A stretch of DNA of 7,071 bases from an uncultured Clostridia bacterium (lineage in GTDB: Bacteria; Bacillota; Clostridia; Christensenellales; Pumilibacteraceae), in NCBI GenBank assembly GCA_947588325.1, contig CANPYH010000072.1:1-7071 (forward strand), given 5' to 3'. Within the stretch, counting starts at the first letter, position 1. Each line of letters begins with the position of its first letter. The notes under the pieces are model-generated. The model was not told the origin of the DNA. It worked only from the letters and a program-made list of their open reading frames with translations, and searched no databases. The translations under genes and the position numbers were made by a program. Of the stretch, positions 5,551-7,071 are shown in pieces.

Positions 5551-7071
5551 ATGGACGTTTGCGAAAAATACGGCACATGCACAAACGGATTGAGCGCGGA
5601 AGAGGCGGAGCGGCGGCTGGCTCTGTATGGGCAGAACAGGCTCACTCGGGCAAAACCGAAGCCCTTTTTCCTGCGCTTCGTCGCCCAGCTTAAAGACGCC
5701 ATGCTTATTATTCTCATGGGCGCGGCGGTAGTCGGGCTTATACTCGCCTGTCTCGACTTCTCCGTCGCAGCTCTGTTCGAGCCGCTGCTTATCCTCTTTA
5801 TAGTGCTGGTAAACGCGCTGCTCTCCGCCTTTCAGGAGCGTAACGCCGAAAAGTCGCTCGCCGCTCTCGAGAGTATGTCCGCGTCGACGTGCAAGGTTCG
5901 GCGGGAGGGAGAGGATATTGTCCTCGATTCCGCCCTTCTCACCCCGGGCGACCTCGTATTGCTCCATGCGGGGGACGTTATCCCCGCCGATTGCACCCTT
6001 ATATCCGCGCACTCCATGCAATCCGAAGAGAGCCTGCTCACGGGAGAAAGCATACCCGTGCACAAGAAAGAGGGGGATCGCGTGTATTCGGGCTGTTCGG
6101 TCACCTCAGGTCGGGGCGTCGCCGTCGTGGAAAAGACGGGAGACAACACCGAGATGGGGCGCATAGCGGCAATGCTTAAAACCCGCAAGGAAAAGCTCAC
6201 TCCGCTGCAGGGCAAGCTCAAAAAACTCTCCGAGCAATTGGGGCTTATCTCCCTCGGCATATGCTGCATAATATTCGTTATAGGACTGCTCGGGATATAC
6301 GTTTTCCACAACAGCGAGCTTACCAATATGTCGCTGTTTATGACGGCTATTGCCCTCGCCGTCTCCGCTCTGCCCGAGGGGCTGCCTACCACCGTTACCC
6401 TCGTCCTCTCGGCGGGAACACGGCGAATGGTAAAGAACCGCGCCATAGTCAAGAAACTCCCCGCCGTGGAGACGCTCGGCTCGGTATCCGTCATATGCAC
6501 GGATAAGACGGGTACGCTTACGACGGGCAAAATGAGCGTGACGGAGACTTACTCCCCCGCCTCTGCCGACGTGATCGCGCTCGCCGCCATGTGTACGGAC
6601 AACGCCGCCGATCCCACCGACGCCGCCATTATCGAGGCGGATTGCGGACGAACCCGCTTCACCCGCCCCTCCGTCCTGCCCTTCGATAACGTCAAGCGCA
6701 TGATGAGCGTTCGGGTCAGTTACCGCGGCAGAGTGTTGGAAATAGTCAAGGGCGCATTCGAGAGCGTCGCCGCGCTGTGCGGAGACCGCCGCGCCGAGAG
6801 AAAGGCGGAGGAGATGAGCGCGAGAGGGCTTCGGGTTATAGCCGTGGGCGCGCGGGAGATCGGCTCTCCCGAGTCGCTCGGCTTCGGTAGAACGGAGTTT
6901 GTCGGGCTTATAGGTATGTCCGACCCTCCGAGAGAGGAAGTCTATGACGCGGTTATGAAGTGCAAGCGGGCGGGAATACGCCCCGTTATGCTCACGGGCG
7001 ACGGCGCGGGCCACGGCAAGATCGAAACTCTCCCGCAGCTCCGGCCTCCGCGCGGCATCCTCGGCGCGCAG
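5551..7071 (+). CDS. P-type ATPase, P2A calcium-transporting type, 3' truncated by window
   Basis: 507 codons run to the right edge without a stop. The protein is a membrane pump coupling ATP hydrolysis to cation export, most likely Ca2+. In order, it shows an N-terminal cation-ATPase domain (GLSAEEAERRLALYGQNRL, 13-31); membrane segments near 50-68 and 76-94; the actuator domain with TGES (164-167); membrane segments near 231-251 and 258-280, the latter with PEGLP (275-279, Glu276 matching the Ca2+-binding Glu309 of SERCA); the phosphorylation motif ICTDKTGTLT with Asp318; a compact nucleotide domain with DPTDAA, LPFDNVKRMMS and KGA (400-402); then SDPPR (457-461) and MLTGD (480-484). GTRRMVKNRAIVKKLPAVETLG before the phosphorylation site is strongly P2A-like. 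Immediately after TGD the reading departs from the family, and a frameshift at about 7008-7010 is likely. The start fits the N-terminal domain. Substrate specificity is inferred from family. Confidence 0.93.
   Translation, partial: MDVCEKYGTCTNGLSAEEAERRLALYGQNRLTRAKPKPFFLRFVAQLKDAMLIILMGAAVVGLILACLDFSVAALFEPLLILFIVLVNALLSAFQERNAEKSLAALESMSASTCKVRREGEDIVLDSALLTPGDLVLLHAGDVIPADCTLISAHSMQSEESLLTGESIPVHKKEGDRVYSGCSVTSGRGVAVVEKTGDNTEMGRIAAMLKTRKEKLTPLQGKLKKLSEQLGLISLGICCIIFVIGLLGIYVFHNSELTNMSLFMTAIALAVSALPEGLPTTVTLVLSAGTRRMVKNRAIVKKLPAVETLGSVSVICTDKTGTLTTGKMSVTETYSPASADVIALAAMCTDNAADPTDAAIIEADCGRTRFTRPSVLPFDNVKRMMSVRVSYRGRVLEIVKGAFESVAALCGDRRAERKAEEMSARGLRVIAVGAREIGSPESLGFGRTEFVGLIGMSDPPREEVYDAVMKCKRAGIRPVMLTGDGAGHGKIETLPQLRPPRGILGAQ

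Noticed and set aside
4576..6063. 495-codon minus-strand open frame
   Set aside because: It spans the antisense of two well-supported plus-strand genes and their intergenic terminator and promoter. The translation is low in recognisable structure.
6106..7014. 302-codon minus-strand frame, and the overlapping minus-strand frame at 5832-6530
   Set aside because: Both are antisense to the conserved P-type ATPase and give no family-like sequence.
1..7071. tRNA, rRNA, CRISPR array or insertion sequence
   Set aside because: No cloverleaf-like segment, regularly spaced repeat, transposase motif or terminal inverted repeat pair was found by reading.

Overview
The window looks like a chromosomal segment from a Gram-positive bacterium of the Bacillota, most likely a gut-type Clostridia lineage. 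This is inferred from the gene families (a YkpA/YbiT-type ABC-F ATPase, a DUF2798-like membrane protein, a P2A-type cation ATPase), from several promoters close to the sigma-A consensus, and from compact intrinsic terminators. No rRNA or marker gene is present to fix the taxon. No tRNA, IS element or CRISPR array was seen.

Layout, left to right. (1) Positions 2-178 hold the C-terminal end of a plus-strand Sir2-type NAD-dependent deacylase. Two tandem intrinsic terminators follow (210-236 and 241-273), in the gap where it converges with the next genes. (2) Positions 367-2042, minus strand, hold a complete two-gene AbiE-type (type IV) toxin-antitoxin or abortive-infection module. The AbiEi-like antitoxin/repressor comes first, and the AbiEii-like nucleotidyltransferase toxin is coupled to it by a one-base stop/start overlap. 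A perfect-consensus promoter (TTGACA, 17 bases, TATAAT) drives it, and an inverted repeat lies over the first start codon. (3) Positions 2151-2765, minus strand, hold a four-helix DUF2798-like membrane protein. It has its own promoter, and a terminator-like hairpin sits inside its leader. (4) Positions 2922-4496, minus strand, hold an ABC-F ATPase. One of its two composite ATP sites has lost both its Walker A lysine and its signature motif. (5) A 109-base divergent promoter region separates it from a plus-strand four-helix membrane protein of unknown function with a highly charged C-terminal tail (4606-5430) and its terminator. (6) From 5551 to the window edge, plus strand, runs the first 507 codons of a P-type (P2A, calcium-type) ATPase. 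A probable one-base frameshift lies near 7008-7010, just after the TGD motif of the P domain.

The genes do not form one pathway. The AbiE pair is a self-contained accessory defence/stability module set among housekeeping-type genes. The two plus-strand genes on the right share an unusual start architecture: the -10 hexamer ends six bases before the ATG and no Shine-Dalgarno is visible, so both mRNAs are predicted to be leaderless. The minus-strand genes have purine-rich ribosome binding sites. I found no clearly undescribed multi-gene system. The best leads are the one-sided ABC-F active sites, the paired leaderless starts, the attenuator-like leader and the likely AbiE operator.
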